Shown: piece after piece, positions 5,017 through 7,266 of the stretch
Layout: every line of letters begins with the position of its first letter
How positions within the stretch are numbered: the stretch's first letter is position 1
Assembly (NCBI GenBank): GCA_007127595.1
Contig: SKZA01000322.1
Location: forward strand, 1 to 7,266
Direction of reading: 5' to 3'
DNA length: 7,266 nt
DNA from: Kiritimatiellia bacterium
Lineage (GTDB): Bacteria > Verrucomicrobiota > Kiritimatiellia > SLAD01
The notes under the pieces: model-generated
The model's database searches: none
What the model was told of the DNA's origin: nothing
What the model saw: the letters and a program-made list of their open reading frames with translations, nothing else
Translations under genes and position numbers: made by a program

Positions 5017-6152
5017 GGATCGGTCTCGACGCACGCTGGATTTTTCCGGAGATCACGGGGATCGGCTCCTACACTCAAGAACTGATCCGACACCTGGCTG
5101 AAGTGGATTCGGCCAACGAGTATGTGCTCTTCTTTCAACATGCGGAAGTGCGCGACCGCACGGCAGCCTACGCGAAACTGGAGCAATCCGCGAATTTCAC
5201 GTCGCGACTCATCCCCTACGGCCCCTTTTCCCCGCGCAGTCAGTTGAGTATGCCCGGGGTGATCCGGCGCGCGGGGTTGGATATCTATCATTCCACGAAC
5301 TTCATGATCCCCTTCCCCGCGTTTCCCGCCGGACGGCGCGGGCGGACGGCGTGCGTAGTGACGATACATGACCTGATCCCACTGATGTTTCCCGAACACA
5401 CGCCCAAGGCGCTGAAGACGCGCTTTCATCCGGTGTACCGCTGGGTGATGCGCCAGGTCGGACAACGAGCCGATCTCATCATCACGGTCAGCGAATCATC
5501 GCGAAACGACATCTTGCGTCACATGGCCATTCCGGAATCGGAAGCGGATCGTGTAACGGCGATCCATGAAGGTGTAGCCGACCAATACGAACCGATCGAT
5601 CGCCCCGCTCGCGATGAAAAGACGATTCTTTATGTGGGCCGCATGGACCCGTACAAGAATGTGCCCGGCCTGCTACGCGCATTCAGCGAAATCGTAAAAG
5701 AAGGCACAGTCCGGGCGCGACTAAAGATCATCGGACCGCGCGACGACCGATATCCCGAGGTGCAAGAGACGATCACACGCGAACATTTACAGGAACATAT
5801 CGACTGGCCGGGTTACGTGTCCGGCGACGAGATATTGAAGGCGTATCAGGAGGCCGACGTGTTTGTCTTGGCCTCGCTGTACGAAGGGTTTGGGCTCCCC
5901 GTGCTGGAAGCCATGGCGAGCGGGACGCCGGTGGTGTGCAGTAATCGCGCGTCACTGCCGGAAGTGGCCGGCAACGCAGCGGTGCTGGTCGATCCCGAAG
6001 ACGGCGCGACGTTGAAGGAAGCGATCGTGTCGGTGTTGACCGACCCGAATCGCGCTGAAGCATTGCGCATCAAAGGATTGGACCGCGCAGCGCATTTCTC
6101 ATGGAAGCGCACGGCGGAGGAAACCGTGCGCGCGTATGACAGGCTGATGTAG
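5013..6152 (+). CDS. Second glycosyltransferase, GT4-type (GT-B fold)
   Basis: 379 residues. ATG 5013 overlaps the previous stop (5013-5016 ATGA) and has AGAGGTGG at 5001-5008. Starting here gives the standard N-terminus MRIGLDARW; an in-frame ATG at 4986 would add 9 residues inside the previous gene. Visible motifs: GIGSY (16-20), TIHDLIPLMFPEHTP (117-131), YVGRMDPYKNV (207-217) with Lys215 at the donor-phosphate position, and the E-x7-E motif YEGFGLPVLE (E291, E299) followed by ASGTPVVCSNRASLPEVAGNAA. It is paralogous to the upstream enzyme, with the same motifs in the same order. The pair probably acts in successive steps of one glycan, under the operator at 3761. Closest known behaviour is mannosyl- or rhamnosyl-type GT4 enzymes, but substrate is not determined. 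Confidence 0.92.
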   Translation: MRIGLDARWIFPEITGIGSYTQELIRHLAEVDSANEYVLFFQHAEVRDRTAAYAKLEQSANFTSRLIPYGPFSPRSQLSMPGVIRRAGLDIYHSTNFMIPFPAFPAGRRGRTACVVTIHDLIPLMFPEHTPKALKTRFHPVYRWVMRQVGQRADLIITVSESSRNDILRHMAIPESEADRVTAIHEGVADQYEPIDRPARDEKTILYVGRMDPYKNVPGLLRAFSEIVKEGTVRARLKIIGPRDDRYPEVQETITREHLQEHIDWPGYVSGDEILKAYQEADVFVLASLYEGFGLPVLEAMASGTPVVCSNRASLPEVAGNAAVLVDPEDGATLKEAIVSVLTDPNRAEALRIKGLDRAAHFSWKRTAEETVRAYDRLM

Positions 6153-6225
6153 GGGTGATCGCCCGCCTTCACTGCACTACGTCCCAACTCGCCGCGTTGT
6201 CCTATTCCTCGTCTTGATGAACATC

Positions 6226-6257
6226 GGACGGGACCCGCCGCAGGCAGGAGTCCGTCC
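6226..6257. other. Imperfect GC-rich hairpin in the convergent spacer
   Basis: The spacer 6153-6296 separates the convergent glycosyltransferase and outer-membrane genes. GGACGG at 6226-6231 pairs with CCGTCC at 6252-6257, and the stem extends inward with one bulge. No T-run follows it on either strand, so it is not a standard intrinsic terminator. A smaller dyad TCCACAGTGGA lies at 6276-6286. Nothing else is recognised in the spacer. Confidence 0.3.
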
Positions 6258-6296
6258 CTCCACGAGACCGTGCAGTCCACAGTGGAGCCCGGAGCG

Positions 6297-7172
6297 TCAG
6301 AACGTATATTCCATCGTGACAATCGCCGACCAAGCGCCGCGGACGCGCGAGGATTCGATCTTGCGTTCGCGGTCGTCGTACAGCGTGATCGACCGGCCCA
6401 AATGCCACCGGACGCCCGGACTCACGGTCAACCCGTTCGCCGTCGTATATTCCAAATACAGGCCCGGCACGCGATCTTCCGTACGCAGATACCCGTCGGG
6501 GGCGTTTGGATTGTCATCAGCCAACTGGTAGAAGCGAATTTCCCAATTGAAGTCCGCTTTCAGCGCAAGTCGATCATCGATCCGATAACGGGCCACGGTT
6601 TCAGGGAAACCCAGCGCGCCCGAGAACCGACCTTCATCCACCGCAATCAAGGCGACGCCCAGGACGGGATAGTACACGGGGCCGACCGGATGATAGAGCG
6701 AGCCCGCACCGAAATAGAGCGTCGCGCGCGGGTTCGCATGATAGAATCCAATCAGTTGCGGATTCCATGTCAACGAACGCGACGAAGGCGAATCTTCGTA
6801 GCCGCTGACCGCCACTATCTTCGGCCAGAAGCCCCATTGCTCGTCAAATCGGTGCAGATACTGCACGCCCGGCTTGATGCGTTCGAGCGAAACCCACGGG
6901 TCACCTTCATCCAGGCGTGATCGCCAGTCGTAACGCAAGTGATGATACTCGAACAACGCCACGAGCCATTCGATCTCCGCGGCATAGTGATTTACGGAAA
7001 AGGAATCGCTCCAGCGATCGACCGCGGCGCGGCCGACATATTCGGCGGAGAGTTCGATAGTGGGACCCGGTCGCCCCTCATCGGCGATAGAACTTTTCGG
7101 CGACGGACCGCCGACGAAGATGAGGAGGCATAACACGAAACATAGCCCGCGCAGGTACATATGCCCTCTCAT
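6297..7172 (-). CDS. Outer-membrane beta-barrel protein of unknown function
   Basis: 291 residues from ATG 7172. A second ATG at 7160 has AGAGGG 3 nt upstream and may be the true start (287 residues, beginning MYLRGLCFVLCLLIFVGG). A signal peptide covers about residues 5-31. The mature chain shows alternating aromatic/polar strands with short turns (ALFEYHHLRYDW, FWPKIVAVSGYED, TLYFGAGSLYHPVGPVYYPVL, LALKADFNWEIRFYQL) and ends in VTMEYTF. A terminal Phe is the usual signal for BAM-dependent barrel insertion. The stretch GALGFPETVARYRIDDRLAL recalls DUF6268-type barrels, but that is a weak impression. It could be a small porin or an envelope structural protein. It is convergent with the glycosyltransferase operon, so not clearly part of it. 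Confidence 0.75.
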   Translation of the reverse strand: MRGHMYLRGLCFVLCLLIFVGGPSPKSSIADEGRPGPTIELSAEYVGRAAVDRWSDSFSVNHYAAEIEWLVALFEYHHLRYDWRSRLDEGDPWVSLERIKPGVQYLHRFDEQWGFWPKIVAVSGYEDSPSSRSLTWNPQLIGFYHANPRATLYFGAGSLYHPVGPVYYPVLGVALIAVDEGRFSGALGFPETVARYRIDDRLALKADFNWEIRFYQLADDNPNAPDGYLRTEDRVPGLYLEYTTANGLTVSPGVRWHLGRSITLYDDRERKIESSRVRGAWSAIVTMEYTF

Positions 7173-7189
7173 AACATCGCGCCCGACTC

Positions 7190-7204
7190 ATTGTGAAACA
7201 CAAT
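7190..7204. promoter_or_regulatory. 15-bp dyad upstream of the outer-membrane protein gene
   Basis: ATTGTG (7190-7195) and CACAAT (7199-7204) are exact inverted complements around AAA. The dyad lies 17 bp before the ATG at 7172 and could be an operator or a leader hairpin. No clear -35/-10 pair is seen in 7173-7266. Confidence 0.35.
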
Positions 7205-7266
7205 CACACCGTCGCCTTCTCGGCGGGTCGGTCGGAGCGTTCGACGAGTTTCCTTCGTTGAGCGCG
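7204..7266 (-). CDS. Possible 3' end of an upstream minus-strand gene
   Basis: From the window edge one minus-strand frame reads RAQRRKLVERSDRPAEKATV and stops with TGA at 7206-7204. The charged composition is plausible for a protein tail, and a gap of 31 bp to the outer-membrane gene would fit an operon. With only 20 codons and no start in view this is a guess; another frame is also open here. Confidence 0.25.
   Translation of the reverse strand, partial: RAQRRKLVERSDRPAEKATV

Noticed and set aside
6153..6296. Intrinsic terminator between the convergent genes
   Set aside because: The only notable hairpin (6226-6257) is imperfect and has no T-run on either strand, so it is listed only as a hairpin.

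Overview
This window looks like chromosomal DNA of a GC-rich Gram-negative bacterium. Evidence for an outer membrane is a signal-peptide beta-barrel protein ending in Phe, an AsmA-like anchored periplasmic protein, and the first two genes of a TonB2-type energy-transduction operon. The repeat family at 747-923 (core CCAATCRTTGG inside T and A runs) resembles, from memory only, repeats that leave 'FQSLEK / FPxIGK / FSNxWK' peptides in proteins of the PVC group (Verrucomicrobiota, Kiritimatiellota and relatives). The taxonomic call is therefore tentative.

Left part, minus strand (1-2745): an AsmA-like protein (2745-1768) is followed by a strong sigma70-type promoter (TTGACA-16-TATAGT). Next comes a DUF3450 coiled-coil secreted protein (1675-929), joined by an ATGA overlap to a TtpC-type, N-terminally extended ExbB/TolQ-family protein (932 to beyond base 1). 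The first ~60 codons of that last gene are made of six copies of a short palindrome at a 31-32 bp period. The copies lie between a well-placed Shine-Dalgarno/ATG and the signal-peptide hydrophobic core, and the frame stays open through all of them.

Middle (2746-6152), plus strand: a PaaX-family regulator (winged helix plus Cas2-like domain) lies between two nearly identical 42-bp dyads (2881-2922 and 3761-3802, 37/42 identical). The first dyad precedes the regulator itself. The second precedes two tandem, overlapping GT-B fold, GT4-type glycosyltransferase genes (3820-5016 and 5013-6152). The simplest reading is an autoregulated switch that also controls a small glycan-assembly operon, which would be an unusual role for a PaaX-type protein.

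Right part (6153-7266): a short convergent spacer, then on the minus strand an outer-membrane beta-barrel protein (7172-6297) of unknown function, and possibly the last 20 codons of another minus-strand gene at the edge. No rRNA, tRNA, CRISPR array, transposase or integrase is visible. The best candidates for undescribed biology are the palindrome array inside a signal peptide and the PaaX-like/operator/glycosyltransferase circuit.
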